A stretch of DNA of 64,000 nucleotides, taken from positions 1 to 64,000 of the forward strand of contig QOOS01000003.1 of assembly GCA_003331425.1 (NCBI GenBank), in the 5' to 3' direction. The position numbers and the translations under genes were made by a program. Below the pieces are notes generated by a model, which was given only the letters and a program-made list of their open reading frames with translations, made no database searches and was not told the DNA's origin. This document shows, in pieces, positions 8,928-21,671 of this stretch (the first letter of the stretch is position 1; each line of letters starts with the position of its first letter). Source of the DNA: Candidatus Nitrosopumilus sp. (lineage in GTDB: Archaea; Thermoproteota; Nitrososphaeria; Nitrososphaerales; Nitrosopumilaceae).

Positions 8928-9380
8928 TTAAAATCCCTGTTTTTTAAAATATTTTTGATGATATTCTTCTGCTTTGTAAAATTTGGGAGCAGGAACAATT
9001 TCAGTAACTATTGGATCATTGAAAGTTCTAGAAGAATCAAGGTTTTGTTTTGATTTTTCAGCAATTTCTTTTTGCTTTTCATCATGATAAAAAATTGCAG
9101 AACGGTATTGATTACCAACATCAGGTCCTTGACGATTTAATGTTGTAGGATTATGATTTTTCCAAAATACATCTAATAATTCATCATATGAAATTTCATT
9201 TGGATCAAATTCAACTTCAACTGCTTCAGCATGACCAGTTTTATCAGTACAAACTTCTTCATAAGTAGGCTCAGGTAATTGTCCACCGATATATCCCACT
9301 GCAGTAGAAGTTACACCTTTTGTTTTACTTAGTAAATCTTCAACATGCCAAAAACAGCCTGCACCAAAAGTTGCTTTCAA
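8928..9380 (-). CDS. msrA: peptide-methionine (S)-S-oxide reductase MsrA
   Basis: 150 residues with the catalytic GCFW motif at residues 8-11, GYIGG, the TGHAEAVEVEFDP block and NPTTLNRQGPDVGNQYRSAIF, all diagnostic of MsrA. It reduces methionine-S-sulfoxide in proteins using thioredoxin. The C-terminus (KYFKKQGF) has no resolving Cys; the only other Cys is in the VCTDKTGH segment, so regeneration may follow the short-form mechanism. Convergent with the Usp gene. Confidence 0.95.
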   Translation of the reverse strand: MKATFGAGCFWHVEDLLSKTKGVTSTAVGYIGGQLPEPTYEEVCTDKTGHAEAVEVEFDPNEISYDELLDVFWKNHNPTTLNRQGPDVGNQYRSAIFYHDEKQKEIAEKSKQNLDSSRTFNDPIVTEIVPAPKFYKAEEYHQKYFKKQGF

Positions 9381-9420
9381 TTCATTATTAATTTGAAATT
9401 ACCAAATTAAAAGGATGTCA

Positions 9421-9801
9421 TTAATTAACATCTGTAAAAATTTCTACAACCTTCTTTGCTAAATTTTCAATATTTGCAGTAGGTTCTGCAGAAATCAATA
9501 ACAAAATTTGGGTAATAGGAAATGGAAAACTTACCAAAACTGCCTTGTCACGTCTTGCTGCAAGATAATTAATTGGTCCCAAGCTTTCATCGTATTCTTT
9601 TCGAATTGAGGCTTTAGAAACAAATTCTAAAAAGGATTGAAGCCTAGTTTCATCGCCTTCATGAGGTACAAGACCTTCCTTAAAGCCCCCTGCAACCAAT
9701 TGACCGTCTTTGTCAACAATTCCAGCAAATCGAATTTCTGATTCACCTAAAAGTTGAGTACATTTCTCACCATACAATTGAAATTGAGTTGAATCAGCCA
9801 C
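9421..9801 (-). CDS. thaumarchaeal DUF6659-like protein, paralogue 1
   Basis: 126 residues, no membrane segments. Pattern: N-terminal helix, IRFAGIVDKDGQLVAGGFKEGL, a central acidic helix, YLAARRDKAVLVSFPF, and a C-terminal helix. This alpha-beta arrangement recalls roadblock/longin-type small domains. Two more family members lie in the window (44780-45154 and 55398-55790), sharing the 'R/F-x-G/N-x-x-G-x-L-x-A' and 'D-K-x-V-x-x-x-F-P' positions. Function unknown; the DUF number is from memory. Confidence 0.75.
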   Translation of the reverse strand: MADSTQFQLYGEKCTQLLGESEIRFAGIVDKDGQLVAGGFKEGLVPHEGDETRLQSFLEFVSKASIRKEYDESLGPINYLAARRDKAVLVSFPFPITQILLLISAEPTANIENLAKKVVEIFTDVN

Positions 9802-9864
9802 TAAATAAAATTGAGTAATCTCAAGATAAAAACCTATACTGAGTAAAAAGATTTCAAATTAAGA

Positions 9865-10716
9865 TTAATCATTCAAAGTACATTTCAAAAGAACATAATC
9901 AATAATTTTTTCTTCAGATGCCTTTTTCATTTTTAGTAGTGATTTGTAAAGAATTTTCTCCATATAGCCAGGATATTGTTTGAGAATTTTCTCACTCAAT
10001 AATTTTCTATTTTCAACATAATAGTCTGCTAATGGATCATAAACATGGTTTCCAATCAAAGTTTCATCAATTATTTTAAATCCATTTGAAGAAATTAAAT
10101 CTCTCAGATAATCTAGACCATAGTGTTCAGATGACCAAGTAAATTTTAACAAACCCAATCTACCTAAAGAGGAATTCTTCAAAGTAATGGGTACAGCCAT
10201 AACTAAAAATCCAGATTTCATTAACACTCGTTTAGATTCAGAAATGAAATTATCCAAAGGTTTGAAATGTTGTGCAGATTCTAAAGCCAAGACACGGTCT
10301 ACAGAATTATCTGCAAAAGGTAATTTTGTAGAAGTTGAATTTAGAAACTCAATATTTTTTTCATGTTTTAAAAAACTTAATTGTTTGAAATTAATATTGA
10401 CATCATATAGATTCAGAGTAGGATAAGAATCTCGCCATAATTTTGAGGGTGCAGATAATCCACTACCAACGTCAAGTACATTTTTTGCAGTAGATAATTC
10501 AGATAAATTTCCAAAAACATTACACAAGTTTTCTTGAGCAGAAATTGGATCAGAATGCTCTTTAGACCAATAACCAAAATTTAGCATGCTCCCACCCGTA
10601 GCAATTTGCATTACAGGGGACAAAGTATTGTAAAGATTGACAACATCTTTTTCATTTTTACGAAAGGTCCACAGAAACACATCAATTGGATTAATAGGTA
10701 TCAAAAATAATTCCAT
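9865..10716 (-). CDS. class I SAM-dependent methyltransferase
   Basis: 283 residues. SAM-binding motif I is VLDVGSGLSAPSKLW (about 88-102), followed by motif II-like NLYDVNINFKQL, LPFADNSVDRVLALESAQHF and KPLDNFISESKRVLMKSGFLVMAVP, a Methyltransf_11 layout like small-molecule/quinone methyltransferases. The N-terminal VVNLYNTLSPVMQIATGGSMLNFGYW resembles family members acting on lipid-like or polyketide substrates. The substrate is not identifiable from context. Confidence 0.88.
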   Translation of the reverse strand: MELFLIPINPIDVFLWTFRKNEKDVVNLYNTLSPVMQIATGGSMLNFGYWSKEHSDPISAQENLCNVFGNLSELSTAKNVLDVGSGLSAPSKLWRDSYPTLNLYDVNINFKQLSFLKHEKNIEFLNSTSTKLPFADNSVDRVLALESAQHFKPLDNFISESKRVLMKSGFLVMAVPITLKNSSLGRLGLLKFTWSSEHYGLDYLRDLISSNGFKIIDETLIGNHVYDPLADYYVENRKLLSEKILKQYPGYMEKILYKSLLKMKKASEEKIIDYVLLKCTLND

Positions 10717-10814
10717 ATTGAATTAAAATTGGTACTATTAATGCCTAATCGAATTTAAAAAAATAAAATAATCAAAGATTAACCTATTTTACTAGGCAAT
10801 TAAAATAAAAAATA

Positions 10815-11294
10815 GTGAACGATTCAGATAATCATTATACATCAAAAATTATTCTTGCAAAATGGAAAGATAGGTTTTTTGCATGGATAATTGATTTTGT
10901 CATCATTTCATTAATTTCAACAGCAATAGTCTTTGTTTCTTTTGTATCTTTGTCTTATAATTTTGAGAATTTCATTACAGATAATGGAATGTATGTTCCA
11001 ACAAGTGCAATATTTTTTTTATATTGGATTATTTTAGAATATAAAACAGGTCAAACAATTGGGAAAAAAATGTTTAATCTAAAAATTACTAACAGTCAAG
11101 GAGAAAAACCAAGTTTGATAGGAGTGATTTTGAGTAGTTTTGGAAAATCATTCATACTTCCATTAGATATGATCTTAGGATTAATTATTACAAATGAAAA
11201 ACGTCAAAGAATATTCAACAAATTAGGAGATACAGTAATCATAAAAATCAAAGAATCAGAAAACGATTCAAATATTAAATTCCTTAAAGACTAA
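10815..11294 (+). CDS. RDD family membrane protein
   Basis: 159 residues starting at GTG. RDD signature WKDRFFAWIIDFVIISLI (R and D near residues 18-26), three hydrophobic segments, and the EYKTGQTIGKKMFNLKI motif that separates helices 2 and 3 in this family. Some RDD proteins have been linked to ion exchange; specific transport here is unknown. Its 3' end faces the rRNA operon trailer. Confidence 0.87.
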   Translation: MNDSDNHYTSKIILAKWKDRFFAWIIDFVIISLISTAIVFVSFVSLSYNFENFITDNGMYVPTSAIFFLYWIILEYKTGQTIGKKMFNLKITNSQGEKPSLIGVILSSFGKSFILPLDMILGLIITNEKRQRIFNKLGDTVIIKIKESENDSNIKFLKD

Positions 11295-11299
11295 ATTCC

Positions 11300-11425
11300 A
11301 AATCAACAATGCATAGCTTACGCTATGTGTGATTTAAAATGAAATCAACAATGCATAGCTTACGCTATGTGTGATTTAAAATGAAATCAACAATGCATAG
11401 CTTACGCTATGTGTGATTTAAAATG
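11300..11425 (-). repeat. three perfect 42-bp hairpin repeats downstream of 23S rRNA
   Basis: Three identical head-to-tail 42-bp units (11300-11341, 11342-11383, 11384-11425), then the first six bases of a fourth. In the rRNA sense each unit contains CATAGC-GTAA-GCTATG, a 6-bp stem with a GNRA-type GUAA loop, flanked by complementary AAATCA and TGATTT. The GNRA loop exists only on the rRNA strand, so these are probably trailer RNA hairpins, perhaps in termination or processing. Confidence 0.9.
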
Positions 11426-11473
11426 AAATCATCGTACAAGTCGTGTATATGTTCCACTTGATGATATGAATAT

Positions 11474-11490
11474 GATCATCGCGCATAGTC
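11474..11490 (-). other. 23S precursor stem, 3' arm
   Basis: GATCATCGCGCATAGTC on the plus strand. In the transcript it pairs with the arm at 14520-14536 over 17 bp with two G-U wobbles, bracketing the 23S rRNA. Confidence 0.75.
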
Positions 11491-11499
11491 TCTATGTAA

Positions 11500-14508
<3,009 letters not shown>

Positions 14509-14519
14509 ACATATTACAC

Positions 14520-14536
14520 GACTATGCACGACGATC
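14520..14536 (-). other. 23S precursor stem, 5' arm
   Basis: GACTATGCACGACGATC on the plus strand, complementary in RNA to 11474-11490. It lies in the 16S-23S spacer just before the 23S 5' end. In archaea such stems carry bulge-helix-bulge sites cut by the splicing endonuclease. Confidence 0.75.
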
Positions 14537-14611
14537 ATTGCAAGCCACCGGTAAATGGCCCACTACATCCTTCATACATCACTTTCGTGATGCATTGCAT
14601 CGATGATTCAA

Positions 14612-14633
14612 TGTGAAGATTATGTACACCCGT
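14612..14633 (-). other. 16S precursor stem, 3' arm
   Basis: TGTGAAGATTATGTACACCC plus GT, in the spacer just after the 16S 3' end. It pairs over 22 bp with the 5' leader arm at 16183-16204, with two G-U wobbles. Confidence 0.8.
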
Positions 14634-14649
14634 ACACTTTCCATGTCTA

Positions 14650-16120
<1,471 letters not shown>

Positions 16121-16182
16121 CTGAATTTTTTTCTTTTTGGTCTTGATTATTGAAGTACATTTGTACTTGTAAATTGGAATTG

Positions 16183-16204
16183 ACGGATGCACATAATCTT
16201 CACA
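16183..16204 (-). other. 16S precursor stem, 5' arm
   Basis: ACGGATGCACATAATCTTCACA on the plus strand, in the leader about 65 bases upstream of 16S. Complementary in RNA to 14612-14633, forming a 22-bp stem around the 16S. Confidence 0.8.
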
Positions 16205-16346
16205 TCTCAGAAATGATCTTTCAATCAAATCCTCATTTTTGTATGCGTAAATGGAGGCCCATGAATCACAAAATGGCATATTGCCATACTTCAACACGAG
16301 CGCCGCCTATTGCTTTACGTATGCAGAAGCCGAAGATGACAGAATC

Positions 16347-16356
16347 CATATAAACC
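16347..16356 (-). promoter_or_regulatory. candidate rRNA operon promoter (TATA box)
   Basis: On the minus strand GGTTTATATGG forms an archaeal BRE/TATA-like element. Initiation about 25 bases downstream would give a leader of about 200 nt containing the 16S stem arm. A second weaker TATA-like site (GGTATAATTT) lies about 20 bases further upstream. Nothing else is seen between here and the aminotransferase. Confidence 0.55.
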
Positions 16357-16490
16357 ATGCGTGAAATTATACCAGATCGCTTCAAAAATTGTAAAATTTA
16401 CAACAAAAAAATACAAAATCTAGGCTCAAAGAACAAAGATTACGAATTACTAGATAGAAAGCCAATGTTGATTAAAATGCTAGAAGAAGT

Positions 16491-17795
16491 TTGGATAGTG
16501 TGGTATTGGATCAGATAAAAAATTACAAAAAGAAAACACCGACTTCTGCAAAATTATTTTCAAAATCATCAAAACTTCACATCAATGGAGTTTCACACAA
16601 TATTCGATATTTCGATCCATATCCATTTGTAGTAAAATCATCATTAGGAAAAAATTTGATAGATGTTGACAATAACAAGTATACAGATTATTGGATGGGG
16701 CATTGGTCTTTAATTTTAGGACATGGTCAAAAAAATGTAAAGGACTCAATAAAAAAACAAATCGAAAAAAGTTGGATGTATGGAACAGTTAATGAACAGA
16801 CAATAAAATTATCAGAATTAATTTCAAAAGCTGTTCCAGTTGCAGAAAAAATTCGTTATGTTACATCAGGAACTGAAGCTACAATGTATGCAGTTAGATT
16901 AGCACGTTCAGTAACAGGTAAAAAAATTATTGCAAAAATAGATGGAGGATGGCACGGATATACATCAGATTTACTAAAAAGTGTGAATTGGCCATTTAAG
17001 GAATCAGAAAGCAGTGGAGTAGTTAATGATGAAAAAATTGTTTCAATACCTTACAATGATTTAGAAAATTCATTAAAAATATTAAAAAAATATTCTAAAA
17101 ATCTGGCAGGAGTAATAATTGAACCAGTTTTAGGTGGAGGCGGATGCATTCCTGCAACAAAAGAATATCTAAAAGGAATTCAAGAATTTGTTCATAAAAA
17201 TAAATCATTGTTTATTTTAGATGAAATTGTTACAGGTTTTAGATTTAGATATGGATGCTTGTATCCTACAATGAAATTAGATCCAGATATTGTAACATTA
17301 GGAAAAATAGCTGGTGGAGGATTGGCCATAGGAATAATGTGCGGTAAAAAAGAAATAATGAATTATGCAGATACAACAGGAAAGAAAAAATCAGAACGCG
17401 CATACATTGGAGGAGGCACGTTTTCAGCTAATCCAGTATCAATGGTATCAGGGTATACCACACTAAATTATTTGAAAACAAAAAAAGAAACATATGATAA
17501 AATTAATTCATTGGGAGATTACGCTAGAAAAGAATTAAAAAAAGTGTTTGATGGAAGAGTTGAAGTTTCAGGAAAAGGTTCCCTATTCATGACACATTTT
17601 CTTAAAAATGGGGTTACAAAGATTGAAAATTCTGTAGACGTTGCAAAATGTGATTCACAAATGCTACAAAAATATCATTTTAAAATGATTTCTGAAGATG
17701 GAATATTTTTCCTACCAGGCAAATTAGGTGCAATATCAAACAGTCATTCAAAACAAGACATCAAAAATATAATTAAAGCGTCAGAAAATTTCTAA
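16491..17795 (+). CDS. HemL-like class III aminotransferase
   Basis: 434 residues, PLP-dependent fold type [18 protein letters not shown] binds the PLP phosphate, [14 protein letters not shown] and [16 protein letters not shown] hold the cofactor Asp, and [13 protein letters not shown] carries the Schiff-base Lys, all like glutamate-1-semialdehyde 2,1-aminomutase. The N-terminal part departs from canonical HemL (no GGVNSPVRAF), so it may use another amino ketone. The ORF starts at TTG; an in-frame GTG at 16500 is an alternative. Tetrapyrrole synthesis is possible but not shown by neighbours. Confidence 0.82.
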   Translation: MDSVVLDQIKNYKKKTPTSAKLFSKSSKLHINGVSHNIRYFDPYPFVVKSSLGKNLIDVDNNKYTDYWMGHWSLILGHGQKNVKDSIKKQIEKSWMYGTVNEQTIKLSELISKAVPVAEKIRYVTSGTEATMYAVRLARSVTGKKIIAKIDGGWHGYTSDLLKSVNWPFKESESSGVVNDEKIVSIPYNDLENSLKILKKYSKNLAGVIIEPVLGGGGCIPATKEYLKGIQEFVHKNKSLFILDEIVTGFRFRYGCLYPTMKLDPDIVTLGKIAGGGLAIGIMCGKKEIMNYADTTGKKKSERAYIGGGTFSANPVSMVSGYTTLNYLKTKKETYDKINSLGDYARKELKKVFDGRVEVSGKGSLFMTHFLKNGVTKIENSVDVAKCDSQMLQKYHFKMISEDGIFFLPGKLGAISNSHSKQDIKNIIKASENF

Positions 17796-17805
17796 AATTT
17801 AAAAA

Positions 17806-18159
17806 TTAATCATTAAAATTATTTTTCCAAGACATTAATTGATTAAAAATATTCAAAAAATCTTCAGATTTTGTAGTAATATGGATATGAGCAAAAATAT
17901 TTTCAAATTGTCCTTCAAAAATCATGGTACATTCATTTTTAAAAAAAGGTACAGACACACCAATTTTTTTAAGATTTGTGATAAGAAAAGTTTCAATTAA
18001 AATAGTTTCAGAATTAACAACAATTTTTTTTGAATTACTGTTTTTATTGATGCACTCATCAAATTTTTTCTGTAACGGCTCATCCCACAAAGGAGAATCT
18101 TTAGGCCAATGATGAATAAACACTTTTTCAGCTAAATACGAAATTTGAGCTTCAGACAT
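17806..18159 (-). CDS. conserved hypothetical protein
   Basis: 117 residues, soluble, mixed alpha/beta, beginning MSEAQISYLAEKVFIHHWPKD. No catalytic motif or domain is recognised; composition matches neighbours. It is convergent with the aminotransferase (10 bases between ends). Confidence 0.6.
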   Translation of the reverse strand: MSEAQISYLAEKVFIHHWPKDSPLWDEPLQKKFDECINKNSNSKKIVVNSETILIETFLITNLKKIGVSVPFFKNECTMIFEGQFENIFAHIHITTKSEDFLNIFNQLMSWKNNFND

Positions 18160-18214
18160 GATTAAAATAATTTTTAAATCAAATTAAGGGTTTATTGTCA
18201 ACTTTGTTAAAGAT

Positions 18215-18330
18215 ACTCAGGCGTAATTCCTGTTTTTACGGTAATTTACAGGAAATATTTCTGATTTTAAAAAAGGGTTGTTCTTAATCCGTTACGGACT
18301 CTACGGCGGAGTGTCTTTTTTATTTTAAAA
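18215..18330 (+). ncRNA. candidate small structured RNA or 5' leader
   Basis: Three hairpins in 110 bp of intergenic DNA: TTCCTGT/ACAGGAA (18227-18233 with 18248-18254), TCCG-TTA-CGGA, and ACTC/GAGT, followed by a T-run (CTTTTTTATTTT). A weak TATA-like TTTATTG lies about 25 bases upstream. Could be a short RNA, or a terminator region. No known family recognised. Confidence 0.35.
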
Positions 18331-18351
18331 CTTCTTTGATTAAGTAATAAG

Positions 18352-18534
18352 ATGAATTGTACCTATTGCAAAAAAGAAATTGAATTGAATCAAAAAGTCA
18401 CAATTAGAAATGATCATGTGTATCATGAGTGCTGTGCAATAACGTATGATAAAGGTGAAACTGATGATGGTTACCAGAACCTATGCAATATTGGAATTTG
18501 TAATCCTAATGACACTTTCACACCATCAAATTAG
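18352..18534 (+). CDS. small Cys/His zinc-binding protein
   Basis: 60 residues. MNCTYCKKEIELNQKV followed by VYHECCAITYDKGE gives CxxC...HxxCC, a treble-clef/LIM-like zinc site. Two more Cys near the C-terminus (LCNIGIC). Likely a small regulatory or scaffold zinc protein. First gene of a run of small ORFs. Confidence 0.65.
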   Translation: MNCTYCKKEIELNQKVTIRNDHVYHECCAITYDKGETDDGYQNLCNIGICNPNDTFTPSN

Positions 18535-18536
18535 AA

Positions 18537-18713
18537 ATGAGTACATTAGGAAAAGCTGTAGCAGTAGTAGTTCTTGTGTTTGGAGCTTGGTTTACAGTTG
18601 TTGGCATTATAATGCCTGAAGAAAGATTTGATTATGTTAGGATTGCAGCTGTTGTTTTGATAGGTTTTGGTATTGCTATTGCATTGTTAGATAGAAAATT
18701 CAACAGAAAATAA
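18537..18713 (+). CDS. 58-aa two-helix membrane protein
   Basis: An ORF below the track's size limit, starting two bases after the preceding stop. MSTLGKAVAVVVLVFG... has two hydrophobic helices (about 7-25 and 34-51) separated by a charged loop PEERFDY, and ends with basic DRKFNRK. Tight spacing to the zinc protein suggests co-expression. Confidence 0.6.
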   Translation: MSTLGKAVAVVVLVFGAWFTVVGIIMPEERFDYVRIAAVVLIGFGIAIALLDRKFNRK

Positions 18714-18731
18714 TCTTACAATAACTAACCA

Positions 18732-18890
18732 ATGTTTGAAATACTAGTTATTGTAATAGATAGTATGTGTGGAGACCCAATATCAGATCTGCTATACTTG
18801 GCAATTCCAACTGCATTATTGGGTGTTGGAGCTTTCTTCTTTGTAATGGGAAAAGATAACCGGAAAAAGGTAGAAGAAATTTTTAGATAA
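18732..18890 (+). CDS. 52-aa single-pass membrane protein
   Basis: Small ORF with a C-terminal-half hydrophobic helix (LLYLAIPTALLGVGAFFFV) and a basic tail (KDNRKKVEEIFR). It lies 18 bases after the 58-aa membrane protein, same strand and similar style. Unknown function. Confidence 0.5.
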   Translation: MFEILVIVIDSMCGDPISDLLYLAIPTALLGVGAFFFVMGKDNRKKVEEIFR

Positions 18891-19004
18891 AGAAAATTAT
18901 TCTTGATTTTCATGCCTGAGAATATTTAACAGACGGTTCGGCAGATTAAGGGTATCTTTGATAGATTTGTTCAGATTTTTATAAAATGATTATACTGATT
19001 AATC

Positions 19005-19124
19005 ATGGATAAGAAAAAAGAAGAAAAAGAGGCATATGCAACAGATGATCCAACAGATGCATCTGCAGAAAAACAAGAAGAAATGGCCAAAGAGGCAATT
19101 AAAAAATTCAAGTCATTGAATTAA
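19005..19124 (+). CDS. 39-aa charged microprotein
   Basis: MDKKKEEKEAYATDDPTDASAEKQEEMAKEAIKKFKSLN: highly charged, probably helical at both ends, no Cys and no membrane segment. It is followed at 37 bases by the TPR protein. Supported by a clean ATG-to-stop frame and coding-like composition only. Confidence 0.45.
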   Translation: MDKKKEEKEAYATDDPTDASAEKQEEMAKEAIKKFKSLN

Positions 19125-19161
19125 AGTAAACTTTCATTAGCAATCAAAATCTGATGAAATT

Positions 19162-19983
19162 ATGGGATTATTTGGATCAAAAAAGAATCCAGAGGATTTG
19201 AAACATGATGCCATGTCAATGATGGAGAAAAATCAACCAAAAGCAGCTATTTCATTATTTAATAAAATTCTAAAACAAAATGAATCTGATGAAGAGGTAT
19301 TACTAAACAAGGGATTAGCGTTAAATCAAATCAAAAAGTATAGTGATGCAATCACCTGTTTTGATAAACTAATAGAAATTGATCCAAAAAATGCACAGGC
19401 TCTAAACAACAGAGGAATTTCAATGGCAGAAAATGGCAATATTCAAGAGGCATCAGAATGTTATGATAAAGCAATTGAAGCTGATCCAAGATATGCAGCA
19501 TCTTACTTTAACAAAGGAGTTCTCTTAGACAAACTCCAAGAGCACGAAGATGCACTAACTGCATTAGAAAAAGCAATTTCAGTAGATTCAAGAAAGCCAA
19601 ATGCCATGGTGTACAAAGGAATTGTTTTAGGAAAATTGAAAAGGCATGAAGAAGCACTAAATTGTTTTCAAAATATTTGCAAAAAATATCCCAATAATCA
19701 AGATGCATTTTTTCAAAAAGGAGTACAACTTGCAGAATTGGGAAGACATGAAAAAGCAATTGCGGTTTTTGATGAAATTCTAAAAAAGTACAAAGATAAT
19801 GTAAATGTAATTTATGCTAAATCTAGAAGTTGTGCAGCATTGGATAAAATTCCAGAGTCAATCGAATTGTTGAAACAAGCAATTACAAAAAACCCAAAAA
19901 TAATACGTAATTGGGCAAAAGATGAACCGATTTTTACAAAATTACACAACAATGATAAATTTAGATCACTAGTAAAGTTATAG
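19162..19983 (+). CDS. TPR repeat protein
   Basis: 273 residues. After an N-terminal MGLFGSKKNPEDLK tag come about six tetratricopeptide repeats (about 15-235) with classic A-x-x-x-x-N/K-G...P spacing such as ALNNRGISMAENGNIQEASECYDKAIEADP. It is a protein-protein interaction scaffold, likely cytoplasmic. The MGLF-KK start recurs in several small proteins of this window and may attach the protein to the membrane surface (inference). Confidence 0.9.
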   Translation: MGLFGSKKNPEDLKHDAMSMMEKNQPKAAISLFNKILKQNESDEEVLLNKGLALNQIKKYSDAITCFDKLIEIDPKNAQALNNRGISMAENGNIQEASECYDKAIEADPRYAASYFNKGVLLDKLQEHEDALTALEKAISVDSRKPNAMVYKGIVLGKLKRHEEALNCFQNICKKYPNNQDAFFQKGVQLAELGRHEKAIAVFDEILKKYKDNVNVIYAKSRSCAALDKIPESIELLKQAITKNPKIIRNWAKDEPIFTKLHNNDKFRSLVKL

Positions 19984-20706
19984 AACTTTTTTTCTTACAG
20001 AATCAATTCTAATTATTCCTACTTTCTTTTTTGGTCCAATTAAGCGAGCCTCATAAATTGGAACATAAACTTCACTTATTTCTCGCAATACAAATTCTTC
20101 TTCAAGCTTTCTTACTTCATCAACTAAAGGTTTTTTTAAAAAAGATTGTAATTTTTTGATTGCATCATCATGAGTTAGTTCAGAATTTTTTACATTTGAA
20201 GGATTTTTTTCTAGTAAACGATTAGGATAATTTTCTGTTGTTTTAGAATTTAGTTTAAATGGAAATTTTATTTCACGACCATGATGATCAAAAGTTAATT
20301 CATCCTCATTTTCAACAAAAACATGTTCTTCTAATTTTAGATCAACCTTATTTTTAGCACGTTTTCCCACAATTGCCTTTTTAAAATTGGACTTGGTTCT
20401 AACTGGAAAAACACCATCACCTAAAATAACTTCAGATACATTTGATGAGACGGAAATAGAATGAGTTGCTTTTCGAAAATAGTTTGCCATGTATTTACCA
20501 GATACAATTAAGATGCATTCATAGTATAATTTCACAGAATGAATGTGGATATCAGCTCTTTTTGGACGTGAAAATACGGATTTGAATAATCCAGTTTTTT
20601 TATCATCAATAATTTCTAAGGCCTCAGATTCCTCAAGTTTTTTCCGTAAAACTACTGTTTTATGTTCATGTGTTTTTTTCAAAACTATAAAAAACATGAA
20701 AGTCAT
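19978..20706 (-). CDS. conserved hypothetical protein, start revised
   Basis: The track ORF is 293 residues, but its first 50 residues would run into the divergent cupin gene and are a low-complexity hydrophobic stretch. A TATA-like CTATATGTAC near 20745 and ATGs at 20706 and 20697 support a 240-ish-residue leaderless protein starting MTFMFFIVLKKTHEHKTVVLRKK. The mature part is soluble and basic, with a C-terminal YVPIYEARLIGPKKKVGIIRID. Unknown family. Confidence 0.6.
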   Translation of the reverse strand: MTFMFFIVLKKTHEHKTVVLRKKLEESEALEIIDDKKTGLFKSVFSRPKRADIHIHSVKLYYECILIVSGKYMANYFRKATHSISVSSNVSEVILGDGVFPVRTKSNFKKAIVGKRAKNKVDLKLEEHVFVENEDELTFDHHGREIKFPFKLNSKTTENYPNRLLEKNPSNVKNSELTHDDAIKKLQSFLKKPLVDEVRKLEEEFVLREISEVYVPIYEARLIGPKKKVGIIRIDSVRKKVL

Positions 20707-20785
20707 CGTATTAAACCAATTCTGATTTAAAAAAAATAATAGTACATATAGAAAAATTCCAAACAAAGAAAAAGAAGTATTTTTT

Positions 20786-21253
20786 ATGAAAAATATAATG
20801 AATAAATCAAACATTAAAGGAAAAAATGATAGAAGAGATGTTAATTCTGAATGGTTCACAGGAAAAACATGGATGAAAGTGCTTTCAGAGAAAATTAAAT
20901 CAGAGGATCAAGATATCTATCATGTTCATTTTGAAAAAGGCTCAAGAACTAAACTTCATTTTCACAATGGAAATCAAGTACTAATGGCAGTAAAAGGAAA
21001 AGGAAGTTTAGAAATTTTTAAAAAATATGGAACAAAAAAATCAGATTTTAAAATAAAAAAAACTGAAAGAATTAGCCTTAATGAAGGGGACATAGTTCAC
21101 ATTCCAGCTAAAACTCTTCATACTCATGGTTCAGTTGATAAAAATAAAGAATTTTCACACATAGCCATTAACATATTACCAAAAAAGAATTCAATTTACA
21201 AAACAATTTGGTATGAATCAGATTTCAAAAATAAAGTAACAAAAATAATTTAA
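20786..21253 (+). CDS. cupin domain protein
   Basis: 155 residues. Cupin motif 1 reads TKLHFHNGNQVLMAVKGKGSLEIF and motif 2 HIPAKTLHTHGS, with His residues positioned for a metal site (HFH...HTH). The enzyme or sensor role is unknown. Five bases separate it from a second cupin, and the promoter is shared divergently with the minus gene. Confidence 0.85.
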   Translation: MKNIMNKSNIKGKNDRRDVNSEWFTGKTWMKVLSEKIKSEDQDIYHVHFEKGSRTKLHFHNGNQVLMAVKGKGSLEIFKKYGTKKSDFKIKKTERISLNEGDIVHIPAKTLHTHGSVDKNKEFSHIAINILPKKNSIYKTIWYESDFKNKVTKII

Positions 21254-21257
21254 AACA

Positions 21258-21620
21258 ATGTCCATTAAAGAGGATTCAAAAATTAGTTTCATTAATGGCA
21301 GTGAAAATGTAAAAATTAAACAATATTTTGATCCAAAAAATACATCAAACGGAATTAATTACAGCCTTGCACAATTCTCATTAGAGATAGGAGAAAAAAC
21401 TAAACTTCATAAAATCAAATCATCAGAAATATACTATATTTTAGAGGGCAATGGCAAATTAAAAATTAACAATGAAAAATTTGAATTAAAAAAGAATGAT
21501 TCAGCTTATGTTCCTCCAAATTCAGAACAATTTTTAGAAAATATTGGATCAGAAAAATTACGTTTTTTATGTATTGTAGAACCAGCTTGGAAGCCAGAAG
21601 ATGACAAATTATTAGAATAA
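21258..21620 (+). CDS. cupin domain protein (second, divergent)
   Basis: 120 residues. A single cupin barrel with TKLHKIKSSEIYYILEGNGKLKI and YVPPNSEQFLENIG. Most metal-ligand His residues are missing, in contrast to the preceding cupin, so it may bind a ligand without metal. The tandem arrangement suggests a functional pair (inference). The next gene begins 51 bases on. Confidence 0.85.
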   Translation: MSIKEDSKISFINGSENVKIKQYFDPKNTSNGINYSLAQFSLEIGEKTKLHKIKSSEIYYILEGNGKLKINNEKFELKKNDSAYVPPNSEQFLENIGSEKLRFLCIVEPAWKPEDDKLLE

Positions 21621-21671
21621 AATATCAAAATACTAACAATGATTTTTAAAATATAAGGTATTAGAGAAATT

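Noticed and set aside
11300-11425. 42-bp repeats as an insertion-sequence footprint or att site
   Set aside because: No transposase or integrase nearby and no terminal inverted repeats spanning the array; RNA hairpins explain it better.
14509-14649. Possible tRNA in the 16S-23S spacer
   Set aside because: No cloverleaf or T-loop sequence; the spacer is accounted for by the two precursor-stem arms. No tRNA was found elsewhere in the window either.
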